This document shows, one piece after another, positions 21,806 through 34,470 of a DNA stretch of 64,000 bases; the first letter of the stretch is position 1, and every line of letters begins with the position of its first letter. The notes under the pieces were generated by a model, which was given only the letters and a program-made list of their open reading frames with translations, was not told the origin of the DNA and ran no database searches. Source of the DNA: Sphagnum compactum (lineage: Eukaryota > Bryophyta > Sphagnopsida > Sphagnales). Position numbers and translations under genes: made by a program. Location of the stretch: contig OZ234497.1 of the NCBI GenBank assembly GCA_965153455.1, forward strand, positions 5,208,001 to 5,272,000, in the 5' to 3' direction.

Positions 21806-24518
21806 TCGCAATATTTCCTTTGTTGGGCCCTGCCCCCACAGGGACAGGGACTGTTGCATTCAATCCAACTTTTGGAAGTTTTACCGTATTAGAACTGGTT
21901 TCACATTAGGTGAACCAGTTTTTTTGGGTGAAAGTGTTTAGACTGTTTAGATTGGATGGATTTTTTTGGTGTTCAGAGTGTGGACACAGTAGGTAGATGT
22001 ACAACATTTTACCTATTGGCAGGGCCAGCGTGTTTGTGACGCCTTGTTTTCTAAAGCTTTCTTGGCGCTTGGGTAGCCTTCTGTAGGTAGTACTAAGTAG
22101 GTACCCACCACATTTGAGTTGCATCAGACATTAGCTACCCATTTTGAAAAGGGGGTTGTTAGTCAGGTGACTATGGAACAAGATCTCAGCTGCATTCAAA
22201 TCATAGACTACGAGAAAGATACTAAAGTGGATGATGGCCATCCTTTACAGCAAATCTGGTAGTGTGTTTGGTATGGGCTAGAGAGTCACAATGACATTAA
22301 TAATGTTTGAATGGGTTGTTGAGTCATTATGTGCAAGGCTGTATGAATGAGTATTCTTATTAAGTTGTTGTACAATAGTCACAACCTAGTTGGACAATAA
22401 TACTTTAATAGTGTGCACTATGGGCCTTGCATAATAATGGCCCTTGTGAGACACAGCTAAGTACTGGATCGACTCCGGTAAAGCTCAAAGGTTGTGGGCT
22501 TTATTGGAATCATGGTTTGCACAAACTAAAGCTAAATGCACTCTCGATTCCAGTAAAATGAAGCTTTGCTAAATTCTAGTGATAGTAATGTTCCAAATCT
22601 CCTATTGGGTAGGTATATAGTATATAGTCATAATAATGATTGATCGATCGATCTAATTCATTGTCTTGACTGTCAAATCACAATTACAAGTGTAGGGTAA
22701 AGCCTTAAGATGAGGCGAATACCAAAATAAGACCCCCAAGTGTGAGCTGAGGAGGTCTTGCATAAAGACCCAGATGAGGAAAGATATGCCCCACTGACTC
22801 TTGGATGGGAGTACCCTGTGGAAGGCAAGGTAAGTTTTGAGAATAGAGGTGTGAAAGAACATAATGTACTGTCCAAAGGGAAATTGACAAGATGAAAAAA
22901 GACATGGGAGGGAAATTATGGCCTGTAATGCCTATGATTTTTAGACTTAGAAAAAACTAGGAGGACTTAATGTTTAAGCATTTTCACAACAACATTACTG
23001 AAGTTATGAATAAGTTGTCATGAGAAAAACAAAACTTTAAAGTCCCAATAAATACATTGTGTTCGGGTTATGTCACAAAATTGACCAAAAAAACATTACT
23101 TCTTTTCCAATGCACAATGTTCTTTATTATTGATATTAAATGTTACATAAAAACCTCTTAGAATTCTTGTAGTGTAATTACAAGGCATGTTCTAGTGCAC
23201 AATTATTCCTCCCCCTCTTGAGTGGGTGTTTTGTATTCATGCTGAGTTTTAAAAATTCCTAAAACCACTGCTCTCCAAAGGTTGCATTCATTTTTATGCT
23301 GTGTAAAGCTTTGTGGGCAGGAGAATTACTGAAGTTGTGCTTACTCTTGGTTCACACCTCACAGGCCTTTATTTTGGTAGTGCCCTCACGCTCGACCATA
23401 AGCTTCATGCCCCACATGACATTATCATGTTGTCATGTCAAAAAAGGGCATCTCCACATCTCCATTGACGTAAGTGTACACATCAATTTGTGACATACCC
23501 ATTTGGAACCCACTTACCTATCATGGCCAACTCATGAAGTAAAATCTCTTGATCAGATTTGTGTCATTGATGCAATGGTGATGCATAATCCGATGCTTAT
23601 TATGTAAGGAGAGGACCACCAAAAAAAAATATTGCATATGTGCCCTTGGAAATCTGAAGATGACCAATAATTGTCATACACTTATATAATGTCACCCATT
23701 CTAAAATTCCACGTATGTGGTCCCTTTGGAATTTGTAGTACAAGGGGCGGCTTCAGCACATGCCTGTCGACTAATTAATTTATTTTGATGATTTCATTTT
23801 AAAAACTAGAGCATTCCAAAATATTCTTCACTTTCTTTCACAAAATTGGAATTGTGTCTATGAGATTTATTAATTTTGGAAAATTTCAGCATTTCTAAAA
23901 ATATGTAATTTATGCCCAAGCTGCCAAGGTACTATGGCTTTTTATGTATTCTAAAATGAGGGTTAATCAATCAAACCTTGCAAGAGAACCAGGTGGTTCC
24001 TCACAGGGCTGAGCAACTCTTGGCCACTATTTGCGACTGACAGTGCTTGTTGAGGGTTGTTGTTTCGTGTCTTGCCTACAATGTTACCCAATCTAGAGAT
24101 AATGTCCAAGTTGACTAATGCTTAAACGAAGTTCTGAATAAATTCTCTGGACATAATATTTTTTTAATTGCAATAGAAACAAAAACTTCGTCTTAGGTCT
24201 TCTATGTTAACGTTTGATTGTCAGTTTTTAGCCATGAGTCTTCTTTGCATAGGGTTTTTACCTGATTTTTTTTTGTTGATTGTTTGCTTTTGTTTTTTCT
24301 TTGGGTTATGTTTACTTGTGTTCTCATTTGCCTTGTACTTTGGATGGATGGGTTCCCATCCTTGATTTTTATTTGCAGTGTTCTTTTTTCAAAATAGGTT
24401 TTGATCACAAGTTATTTATGATCTTAGATTTTAACTTGGTGGTCTTAAAATAGATGATCATAGCCACAACATGGTGGGCATCACACTCTCACAGCTGTGA
24501 GTATTGAACATACTCGAA
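21806..24518. other. Intergenic, no recognised gene
   Basis: No coding, RNA or clear repeat feature can be supported. Three overlapping minus-strand frames near 22653-22905 are mutual shadows without motifs. Confidence 0.5.
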
Positions 24519-24902
24519 GGCCCGATTTACACTAGGAGTCAGGGCCGAAAAAAACTTGAGAGCCAAGTTTGAGCATTTTTGGCTTGTTGTTTAGCCCCAA
24601 GTTACTAATAAATGCTAGAACATTGATTGTAAGGATATTACTAAATGCTGAAACATTGGCCCCCCAAGGGTTGCAAATTGGCCTGCCAAATTTGATGATA
24701 TCTATTTTCCAGCCTTGGGGCCAATACAAGGCCATAGAGTTCAGCATTTATTAGTAACTTTGGGCAGATTGAAAAGGATTTTTTTTTAGTTCTGCCTTGA
24801 CTCCTAGAGTAAAGCCTGTGGGGGCTGATCTCAACTTTTGCATCACTAGGAATGCTTGATTTGGGTTGAACATTGGCCCTGACTCCTAGTGTAACGCGGG
24901 CC
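24519..24902. mobile_element. Foldback MITE with 28-bp terminal inverted repeats
   Basis: The 28-bp ends (24519-24546 and 24875-24902) are inverted repeats with only two mismatches; they share TTACACTAGGAGTCAGGGCC. A second inverted pair inside, AAGTTACTAATAAATGCT near 24600 against AGCATTTATTAGTAACTT near 24740, makes most of the 384 bp self-complementary. There is no coding capacity. No clear target duplication is visible in the flanks, so the superfamily is undecided. Confidence 0.8.
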
Positions 24903-25739
24903 TAAAGTTTGTGATAACTTATTCGCATACCAAAGAAATCATGTTTTTCTCAGCATCTGGATCTTTGGCAGCAGTCTGTAGCACCTTCTACACCTGGAAG
25001 GTTCAGATTTGGAATCCATTGAGCTGCTGCAAAACGTAAAATGGGTCCTTAAATTAAAACAACATTGCTAAGTTCTTTTGCAGAATTAAAACAACATGTA
25101 GAACCATGTTGTGTGATTTTATGCAAGACTGAAAAACAAACATGTGCAAGAAGACAAGAAAAACAAGCACTGGACAGAGCTCAATGGGGGTAGGGAGTAT
25201 TTAGTATTTAGCATCTCCCTATCTTCACACAGGGAGGGAAGATAAAGAAAAGATGGCAGTATTTCTTAAATTTTTCCATGCAGCCAAATCAGAGTTGACA
25301 GTACCTTTGGCTGGAGTGAACCAGCCCCACCAGTGGCACCAGTTCAGGATGAGGCCGTTCAAGCTGTTTTGGGGATGAAAAAACACTTCCTCCCCTACCC
25401 AAGGTTTTTTCAGCCTCTTCTCTGCCCCAAAGTTTTTCCCCCCTACCTACCTCCCCCCTCCTACCTACCTACCTCACCTCATTTTGCACTCACTCCATTG
25501 TTAGAGCTTGGGAGAGCTTGAAGCGGGAGGGTAGAAGAGGGAGGGTAGAACTAGGAGCCATAAGCGGGAGGGTTGAAGTGGCAGCCAAGAGCAAGCGTTT
25601 GAAATGGAAGGGCAGAAGCGAGAGCCAAAAGTGAGAGGGCAAAGTGAGAGCTTGAAGTAAGTTCCCTCCCTTCTTTTCATTTTTTTTGGTTATTTTCTTG
25701 CGTGTTTTGCTGCAAAAAAGGCGATGACATTTGGTTATC
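24903..25739. other. Intergenic, with short CCTACC island
   Basis: It holds a short CCTACCTACCTACC island near 25463-25478 and a G/A-rich stretch (25505-25650) with loose repeats of GGGAGGGTAGAA. No gene was recognised. Confidence 0.5.
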
Positions 25740-26520
25740 GTCACCTTCTTCTCTATGCTTGAAAAAAAAAAGACGACGGTAATGCACCGTCATCTTCTTT
25801 TGTGGTGGTGTTGTAGCAAAGAAGGCGACGGCAGCAAGCTACCATCGCCTTCTTCTATATGTTTGAGAAGAAGAAGAAAACAATGGCAACTTGCCATTGT
25901 TTTCTTCTGTGGTGGTGTTCCAACGAAGAAGGTGACGATAACTTGCTACCATCACCGTCTTTTGTGATGGTGTTACAGTGAAAAAGGTGATGACAGCTTG
26001 TTGCCATTGCTTTCTTCTTTGTGTTTGAGAAGAAGAAGACGATGGCAATGCGTCATTGTCTTTTTCTATGGTGGTGTTGTAGCGAAGAAGGCAATGGCAA
26101 CAAGTTCCTGTCGCCTTCTTTTCTATGTTTGAAAATAAAAAGATGACAGCAATGCGCCATCGTTTTCTTCTGTGGTAGTGTTGCAACAACGGACGCGATA
26201 ACAATGTGCCATCATTTTCTTTTGTGATGGTGTTGCATCAACAAAGGCGACAACAATGTGTCGTCATTTTCTTCTGTGGTGGTGTTGCAGCAATGAAGGC
26301 AATGGCAACTGTTGTCATCACCTTCTCCTTTGTGTTTGAGAAGAAGAAGACGATGGCACATTGTAGTGGTGAGGTTGCAATGACAAAGGTAATGGTAGCT
26401 TATTGTCGTCTCCTTATTTTCTGTGTTTGAGAAGAAGAAGGAGAAGACGGCAATAGTGTTGTCACCTTCTTCCATAGTGGTGGTGTTGTGAAGAAGGCGA
26501 TGGCAACAAGCTATCATTGC
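25740..26520. repeat. Tandem array of about a dozen short hairpins
   Basis: Units of about 50-60 bp each contain a GAAGAAG...CTTCTTC type inverted repeat. They are separated by two alternating spacers, one like TGTGGTGGTGTTG and one like TATGTTTGAGAAG. The best hairpin is perfect: GAAGAAAACAATGGCAA (25873-25889), one base, then its complement (25891-25907). Neighbouring hairpins have different arm sequences that still pair, for example GAAGGCGACGG with CCATCGCCTTC near 25820-25853. The open frames across it on both strands are a by-product of the repetition. Confidence 0.85.
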
Positions 26521-26689
26521 CTTTTTTTTCTTATTTTTCTTTGGTCCTTTTGGTCTAGTTCATTAGAATTGACAATTAACAATGAAATGGTGGTTTTTTT
26601 GAATGTTGAAGGTTGTAATGGTTAGAGGAAGGAGACTAAAAATAGGTGGTGGTGATTTGGAAGTTCAAAAAAAAATGTTGTTTCTTCGT

Positions 26690-26810
26690 AACGAACAATT
26701 GGGAAGCAAAATGTTGATCCATTATAATCGAAACTTGGGGAAGAAAATGTTGCTCCATCATAATTAAGACTTGGGGAGCAAAATGTTATTTCAACATAAT
26801 TAAAAATTGA
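26690..26810. repeat. Short tandem repeat, three units
   Basis: Three diverged units of about 36-45 bp, each with GCAAAATGTT or GAAAATGTT, then CATAAT, then ACTTGGGG. Confidence 0.6.
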
Positions 26811-27305
26811 TGAATTAAGCATTTTATGTGGCTTAAAGTTCACAATGGTGACAATTTACAATTCAAATGATGAGATCACTCCCAATACAAATTGGGAATT
26901 TCAATCAAGAAATGATGGGTTAAATTGTTTAAATGCATATTAAAAAAAATGTACAAATTTTTTAAAGTTTAATTATATTCTCACCTTCCATCATTTAATG
27001 GAAAGTGCAAGACTTTTTTATTGAATTTTTTTTATTGTAATACCTAAAAACAGTTAGAATTTACAAGAACTGCATCTAATTATGTGATTTCATGTTTTAT
27101 AATACCTACATTTTTTTTGAACTTTTTATGTGTAAGGTTTTAGGGTTAGGGTTTTTTATTACAAATAAGGACTTATTTTTTAATTTAGGTTTGGAACTTG
27201 AAACCAACCAGGCCTCTCAACCACCAGTACCCCTTTATCCACCCAATATGGTTCAGAAGGACAAATAATGGACGAAGGTTCGGTCGAAATGGAAGTGTAA
27301 ATTTG

Positions 27306-27885
27306 TGACGCACTCCAAGCTCCTTGATAGATTCAAATGTGAGTCTAAGGTGAAAATAGCGGAAGGATAAGGAGTCGAAGTACGCTCCCTGGCTCGTAGC
27401 ACTTTGAGGGTAGAAAAGTGTGCTGGAGCTCTGGGATGGGGACTAGGATGAGTGACAAGCGATTCAATTAATAACATGAACCTGCATAAACCAAATAACA
27501 AGTTGGTTACTGCATAATTGTAGCACTTTTGGTGCACGGAAGAGCCATGGGCAAACACGGACTCACAAAACTCACCATGGCCCGGACTTAGGGGAAGCCA
27601 CCACCTTCCCCCTTATAGTATTTTCTGTGCCTGGCCACGGGGCCAGCACCTAAATGTCATTTTGTCCTACGACTCCCAAGTTGGAGTCTCGAAATTCTTG
27701 AAATTGGGACTCCCACGACTTTGGAGGCCTATAACTTTGTATGAAAACCTCCGATTGAAATGAAGTCAAAAGCAAAGTTGTATCCCTTGTTGAGAGCTTT
27801 CCAATGGTATGTGATACGTCACTTGCACATAAGGAAATCAGGGTGATTCCTAACTTTTAACGGTCGGGAGTCAAATTTGAAAAAG
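27306..27885 (+). mobile_element. Partial LTR of the same solo-LTR family
   Basis: It begins TGACGCACTCC and follows the other two family members through GGCCCGGACTTAGGGG, TATAGTATTTTCTGTGC and GGTCGGGAGTCAAAT, then loses similarity near 27885. The expected 3' end (TAGGGTTGCGACA) reappears only at 29927-29939. Confidence 0.65.
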
Positions 27886-28758
27886 TTGTGCTATTAAACT
27901 CAAGAGGGTTTGTGAAATTCCTTTAAAATTTCAAACTCCCAACACTATCCTAGTCATTTCTATTCTTTCGGAGTACCCCAAACATCCAATCCACTTTCCT
28001 TCTTTCCACCATCTACTTAGACTCATCATCCTTTTCCTCCCTTTCCCAAGAAAAATATCACAAGAAGAAGACCCCCAAAAACTCCTCTCCCTTAAGCTTT
28101 TCATGACCCCTCTTTGAGCTTGTTCTCTTTGTCCAATGGAAGTTGTAGAAATCCTTCCCTCTAATCCATGGCCTCCTCATCCTTTAAAAATCAATGAGAA
28201 TCGAGAATGATGTGCCCTCAATGGAATTTAGCATGAGCATTCTTATGCCCAATGAAACACCAAAAGGGTTTCATCCTCCAATCAAATAAGATGATAATCC
28301 TCATGACCAATGGAGTTGGAGGACTCATCATTTTCCTTATCTTGGAAATGAGGTTCTTGAGCTCGATCCTTATCCCTTCCGTCCGTTTGACTTTCACATC
28401 GTACTTCTTCATCCTAATTATTTCAAGTAACTAACTACCAGGATAATTTTTCCATAGTAATAAGTAAACATCTTTGAGTTCCTACTTGACTAAATCAACT
28501 CAAAGGTAGTAGTAACATTCCTGTTTACCATTTACTCTTTTAACATCCCTTACTTATTTTTTACCAGGTACTAATTAACAGTGTAGTACATAGTAAATTA
28601 GAACTAAAATTTCCATCACAAGAACCCCCATGTACTTTTAGATCCACCATCGAAATTAGGGCTTAACGAATCCATTAGAACCAGGATGTCCGGGTTTTCA
28701 TGAGGTTTCGCCGTCATTGCCACACATTATGCCTACCCTAATTTGTTAAATAAAGGCA

Positions 28759-29163
28759 TTGACCCCCTCTGAATGCAAATACCAAATTGTTCCGGCTATT
28801 CCTTTGGTTTTTGTTGATGCAGGTGAAGATTCAGTCATGGCGGATGATGTTGTTACGCCCTCGAATCCTTTAGTTGTGCTAGTAAAAGAAGAAGAGCTTG
28901 AAGAATCACCACTTGACATGAATGTCTCCGAACAGTTGTGTGACGAAGAACCGTTCGAAAGAGTGGTGCGCACTCGAGTCGATCGTTTGACATGGGATCG
29001 TTGATTATCTCCTAACCCACATGCTTTAGCGATCTACTTAGAATTTGTTTTTGCTCGTGGAGCTGCGCCAAAAAGGTTTAAAGAATGTCAATATGAAGAT
29101 GACGATGTTCATCTTCATTGTCGAACTTTGGTTCCTGGTGATGGCCATTATCGTTGGTTATGA
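28759..29163 (+). pseudogene. Decayed acidic open frame, unknown
   Basis: An ATG-started frame of 81 codons (28759-29004), rich in Glu/Asp/Val, continues in the same phase past one TGA for about 50 more codons (PHALAIYLEFVFARGAAPKR, then VHLHCRTLVPGDGHYRWL) to a second stop at 29161-29163. Its continued low-complexity-free character suggests a real coding ancestor. No family was recognised. It lies inside the interval that splits the LTR at 27306. Confidence 0.3.
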
Positions 29164-29939
29164 GGCCTAATCAACCCCCTTTCCATGGAGCATTGAATTG
29201 AATACCTAGCTTGCACCATTCATCGCCTTTTGGATTTCTTGTAGTTGTGATTTATCCCCCCCAAGTCGTTTACTAATTTGTAATTCACTTGAGGCTACTC
29301 AGGCGAAAATGTTAGGATCTACATTTGATTTGGATTCTATTTAGGGACCTGATAGAGGTGAAGATTGAGTAAGGGTGTATTAGGACTACATCATAGAAAT
29401 TTTATAAGCACATCATTAGTGCCTGAAGATTATTCTAGAAAATTAATTTAATATTATCATGGTAAAATGTTAGTGTTAACCGTGGGCTTGAAGATTGTTC
29501 TATCTCTATTAGACCTTTCATTGACACCTCTGCAACTACTTCATGAATCTCAACATCCTTGCTATTCACTAAATATTAGAACAAGACCAATGTTTTGTTG
29601 AACACCATGAACTTTGGTGTCTGCTTCCACCCCCAACTCTCTAAAGATCTCTCACCTCTAATTATGCAACTGAGGTCCTAAAACAATGGTTATCAGCTTT
29701 TTGTTGAAGAAAGGAACTAACCCAACACCTTATCACTAATATCGTATTTTGGAAAAGAAAACAACCCCCCCACGCAACCATGCGCATTCATCATCCCTTA
29801 TTTTAATAAAAAATTGCTAAAAACCCCTAATAACTTTACCACACTCAAATATCCTTGATGCAAACTCTTAAAAATTGAGACTACTGCACACGGTTATGTC
29901 AGTATGACTCACTCGAGCCCAAGGCTAGGGTTGCGACAA

Positions 29940-30350
29940 ATTGGCACTTGTGTTGTCACATATTGTGCCAAATGGTTATTGACCAAACATTTGAAGGAAG
30001 TGCATGGCTTGGTGATAGGAAAGGCCAAACCTAGGAAGCCTTCAACTTCTGAAAGAAGACCTTAACATCAAGACCATGCTAAAATGAACGCTCGCATCCT
30101 GGGAAATGCCATGGCCATGCAAAGGTGGAATGAAAGAAAGGTTGCTAGTCATGCTTGTGCCAAAGCCTAGCGCAAGAGGGATAAATTGGTAATTGTTGCA
30201 AAACAATGTCCACCATTACTAAAACCAACTTTGGTCAAATTAGCTTCAAAGCAATTGTTGCAAGTGTTAGGTTTTAATGCTTAGGGCATGGGAAATGTGC
30301 CTCAAGATGCAACATCACAATGGAGAAGGATGAAAATTTACAAGAAATGA
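29940..30350 (+). pseudogene. Decayed open frame with zinc-finger-like start
   Basis: One frame with a few in-frame stops. It opens with a Cys/His stretch (CVVTYCAKWLLTKHLKEVH, resembling a degenerate C2H2 finger), followed by a basic region (KPRKPSTSERRP, then HAKMNARILGNAMAMQRWN). The regular amphipathic, charged composition argues for a once-translated protein, probably from a mobile element. No family assigned. Confidence 0.35.
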
Positions 30351-31569
30351 TTCAATTCACTTGTTTTGCATATGCACTACAATTGAAAATGATAGGGGAT
30401 ATCAAAAATTGGGATTGAGAGTCCACTAAAACAAATCAAACACAAAAGTTGATAGATGTATTGGATTTCCATGAATCTAGAATGATTCATGGAAGGTAAG
30501 ACAAAATAATAATCACTTTTTATTTTTTTATATAATTTGGATTCATCCAAGGTATGTTAGGGTTTAATTTGGTGGTTTTTTGGTGTTTTTAGGGTTTAGG
30601 GCACAATAAAAGAAAAGCTTGTTACAAACGCAGTTCAGGTTGAGATGCAATGTTGCCATCTGTACACTATTCATCATGTAGCAACTACTTATCAAACTAA
30701 ACATGGATTGTAAATAATGATATAGTTTAGGGTTTCCACTTTATATAATTAATTAAGTCTTTTCAGCCATTTCATTTTTTGGAATACCCAATTTTTAAAC
30801 TTTGGTCCTTTGATATATTATAGAGAACCTTTTTTTCATTGGATTTTTTAGCATTTTTTGATCCACCCATTTTTGTACTTCTTTTATCAATATAATTATT
30901 TTTTCTAGTCACACTTGTTTGATGGGTATATGGTTAATCATATATGTCTTCTTTTTCATAATCTTCTTAATACTTTAGATGTAAAAGTCAAAACTTAAAT
31001 AGGCCCATATGTATAAGTAACATTAATTTATCTAGGGTTTACAAAGATCAAAATGAACATTGTGCAATACCTACATCATTTTTTATTTTAAATTCTAAAA
31101 AGCCATTTTCAACTATGCAATCCTCACATATAGGTCCCATAATAGTTGGTGATTTTTTTACATTCATTGCAATATGCACATATAGGTCTCCAATGCAATA
31201 TTTAAGGGACTCATATGACATAATAATCTAATTTAAGTATCAACAAATAATGTTATAATTAAGGAATTACTAAAAGATTCTTTCAGATAATGTGAATGAT
31301 TAATTATCATATTTAGACAATCATTTATTTCTTAATATTAATTAACAAGTTATTTGGTTGAACCTTCATTATTCAAATAATTAAAATTTAGATATAAAAA
31401 TCAAATTAATAATTTGATATTTATTTTATTATCTTAATTAAATTCTTTTAGGTTGATAAGTTATTCAAATCATTATTTTAAATAATTATTCATGAAAATT
31501 AATTGTCATAAAATTAATTCAAAATAATAATTAATTTAAATATATAAAGAAACATATTTTGAGTACCCA
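30351..31569. other. AT-rich intergenic DNA
   Basis: Very AT-rich in the second half (31200-31550, many AATTAAT-like words). No gene was seen. Confidence 0.6.
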
Positions 31570-31930
31570 AACCGCTTATTAGTTATTTTGAAATGACTTT
31601 ACATGCGGGTATTGCATTTAGGGTTGGGTCTTCACATAAAATTTGCTTTAATCACCTATGGATTATTTTAGAATGAATTTGCATGCAAGTATTGCATCTA
31701 AGCCTTGGTCTTCATTCAAAGATGCCATCCAAACTACATATTGGGTATTTTGAAAGGACCCTACATGTGAGTATTGCATTTAAAGTTCGGCTTTCATTTA
31801 AAGTTAAATCACCTATGGGTTATTTTCAAATGAACTTGAATATGGCTATTGCATTTAGGGTTAGGGTTTCATATAATTTTGCAATATCCACACACGTACT
31901 TACTTTCACCAATTAAAAATTTGGCCTTAA
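31570..31930. repeat. Compound tandem repeat, first block
   Basis: Four diverged units of about 80 bp centred on phrases such as ATGCGGGTATTGCATTTAGG and GGTTATTTT, followed by one unit of a second repeat (GCAATATCCACACACGTACT). The same two-part arrangement is at 34020-34470. Confidence 0.75.
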
Positions 31931-32294
31931 TTTTTTTAATAATTAAATGAAATTTGTAACAAAACACAAAAGAAGGTATGTCTCTTACCATTTGCTAATA
32001 TTTCCAAGCTGATTTCTTTCAGTTTCTTTAATATATATATATATATTTCTTTTTTTTTGCATATAAAACTCCCCCCAAAAGCACCTTAGATTTATTTTAG
32101 TTACTATAGACCTGTAAAAGAAATTTTAATTAATTTATATGTCCCAAACTTTAAACTTAAATCATAATCCAATAATGTATATTGTAACAATTATATGAAA
32201 AAATGTGCTTTCTTTTTAATAAGTTTTTTTAATTCAAATTTAATATGTTATAATATAAAAAGGAAAACATTACACTGTCATAAATGCTTATTAA

Positions 32295-32545
32295 GCTTAT
32301 GTGGCCTAGGCTAGTAAACTACCTACATAACTAGTAGGTTTACCTAATAAGTTCAACCACCTTGAATACCTACCTAAACCATTTAAGATATAAACCTAAA
32401 AGGCCTACACTAATGAGTAAACTACATAATAGGCTTATATTACGTAGGGAGCCTACTAGGTACACCTAGGCTAAGTTACTAGGTAATTAGTTAGGTTACT
32501 TAACAAGTAGTTTATTAACCTATTACTTATGTTAGGCTAGGTTGT
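32295..32545. repeat. Degenerate TAGG/CCTA island
   Basis: Many CCTACC, TAGGTTAC, CTAGGCTA and GTAGGTTT words on both strands, giving a partly self-complementary stretch. Confidence 0.65.
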
Positions 32546-34019
32546 TTAGCTTGGTCAATGTCGACACTTTAGTCAATCTGACAACCTTAGTGATGAGCTT
32601 TTGTTGAAGCTAGTAATTTGTGGAGGTTACAAATTTTTGGTTGGTTTTTTTTAACGCTACCGTGTTTCTTTGACACTTGAATCATGTTTCAATTTTTGAA
32701 GGTGTCGAAAACATTGCATAATAACTGGGCCTTCACAAAGCTTCCAAATCCACACAAACTTTGGCATGGCTTCCAAGAGCTTATGAACATTTTCATACCT
32801 AGCTATTAATATTTTGGAATTTTTAATTCACATTAAAAAATCATTAAAAATAATTGCAATATATGTAACCATGGGTTAATACATATAATTTATATATATA
32901 TATATATAATTTTATTTTAAATTAATATGAAAATATTATATGTATTGAAATGAGTCAACAATATAATTCCATAATATTATTATTTTTATATAATGTGTTA
33001 TTTGATATGTTATAAATAAGAATATATTTGGACCAATATTTAAACCAATATTATGCATCATAAAAAATAAAGTTTACATAAGGACTTGTGTTATATATGT
33101 ATAAAATGTAAAATAATTTTGACCCACTATATGATTATTTTAACCAAGAAATTATTTACTATATATCAGAAAAGTTTAAAATAAATTTTCAATTAGACAT
33201 ATGATTAATATATGGGAAAATTCATTTTTATTATTATGTGAAACATTAACAAAAATAAAAAATCGTGTACTTTAATTATTTTTTAAAACATGGTTTTAAA
33301 TCTTATTAAGTTAAAGACTTTATATTTATTTTTTTGAAATGAGTTTACAACTTTAAAAGGGAAAAAAATAAATATGAACATATTTGAATAAATTTAAAGC
33401 ATGAACTTTTAATTTTTGGATTTTGACAAACTCTGTATTGAATTTAGGGTTGGGTCTTCACATAAGGTTTTTTTTTACCTTTGTGTGATCCAGCCTAATT
33501 TTTCCAATTTCTCTGAAGAAGATATAAAATGAAATTATATTATTTCACATGTCTAAACCTTACAAATTTCCCCCCAATTTAATGAATGATTAAAAATTTA
33601 TTTTAGATAATTAATGAACTATCGACAAATTTTGTCATATAATTAAATAATTAATAAAAAAATATTTAAGATAATTTAAATGATTAACTATCAAGAATTA
33701 AATAATCATTTATTTACTTAAAATAGTTAACTAATCACCTGGTTTAACTTTATTTATTAATTTGATATTTGATTGATTAATTTAATTATTATTATTTTGT
33801 AATAAGTTATTGAAATCACTAATTAAGATAATTAATCCACATTATAGATTGCAAGTTCAACTTTTCCATGAAAAGTTCCTACACCAAAATAAGCTCAATC
33901 ATAATTATCATTGTACTATTTGTCCCACAAACAATACAACCTATTTTCAATTTCAATGAAACAAAGTAAAAATCATGGGACTCCTAATCAACAACCCCAA
34001 CCTCTATACACATCTTTGT
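32546..34019. other. AT-rich intergenic DNA with (TA)n tracts
   Basis: (TA)n runs occur near 32890-32908. The sequence is extremely AT-rich. Apart from the shared block at 33462-33580, no feature was recognised. Confidence 0.6.
33462..33580. repeat. Dispersed repeat shared with 53014-53125
   Basis: Matches 53014-53125 in the same orientation, sharing TTTACCTTTGTGTGATC, GAAGAAGATATA and GAAATTATATTATTTCACAT. A further related block near 32130-32210 (ATTTATATGTCCCAAAC) aligns with the DNA just after the second copy, about 53180-53260. Confidence 0.7.
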
Positions 34020-34470
34020 TAGCATACTATTTTGGAGTGACCCAACATGCGAGTATTGCATTTAGGGTAGTATCTTCATTTAAAAGCCTTAAACCCCACA
34101 TGCGTTATTTCAGAGTGACTTTGAATGCCAGTATTACATATAGGGTTAAGTTATTTCAAAATGACCTTGCATGTAGGTATTGCATTTAGGGCTAAGTTTT
34201 CACTTAAGGGTATCCAAACCATCTAGATGGGTTATTTTGAAGCGTGGGTATTACATTTAGGGTTGATTCTTCATTTAAACTTGCAATACTTGCACTTATA
34301 CACTTATACTTACTTTTACCAATTGGAATTTTGGGGTTTTGTTGCAATACCTACACCTGTACTTACTTTTACCAACTAGATTGTTGGCTTAATTGCAATA
34401 CTTGCACTTGTACTTACCTTTACCAACTGGGATTTTGGGGCTTAGTTATAATACTTGCATTTAACATTAA
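34020..34470. repeat. Compound tandem repeat, second block
   Basis: About four 80-bp units with GCGAGTATTGCATTTAGGGT-like cores (34030-34280), then three units of about 55-60 bp containing TGTACTTACTTTTACCAACT (34285-34470). Same arrangement as 31570-31930, with more copies of the second unit. Confidence 0.75.

Noticed and set aside
25333-26517. Several overlapping open frames on both strands
   Set aside because: They follow the tandem hairpin array and G/A-rich DNA; both strands stay open because stop words are rare in the repeat.
25740-26520. CRISPR-like array of spaced repeats
   Set aside because: This is a eukaryotic nuclear sequence, and the variable part is the palindrome itself rather than a unique spacer between constant repeats.
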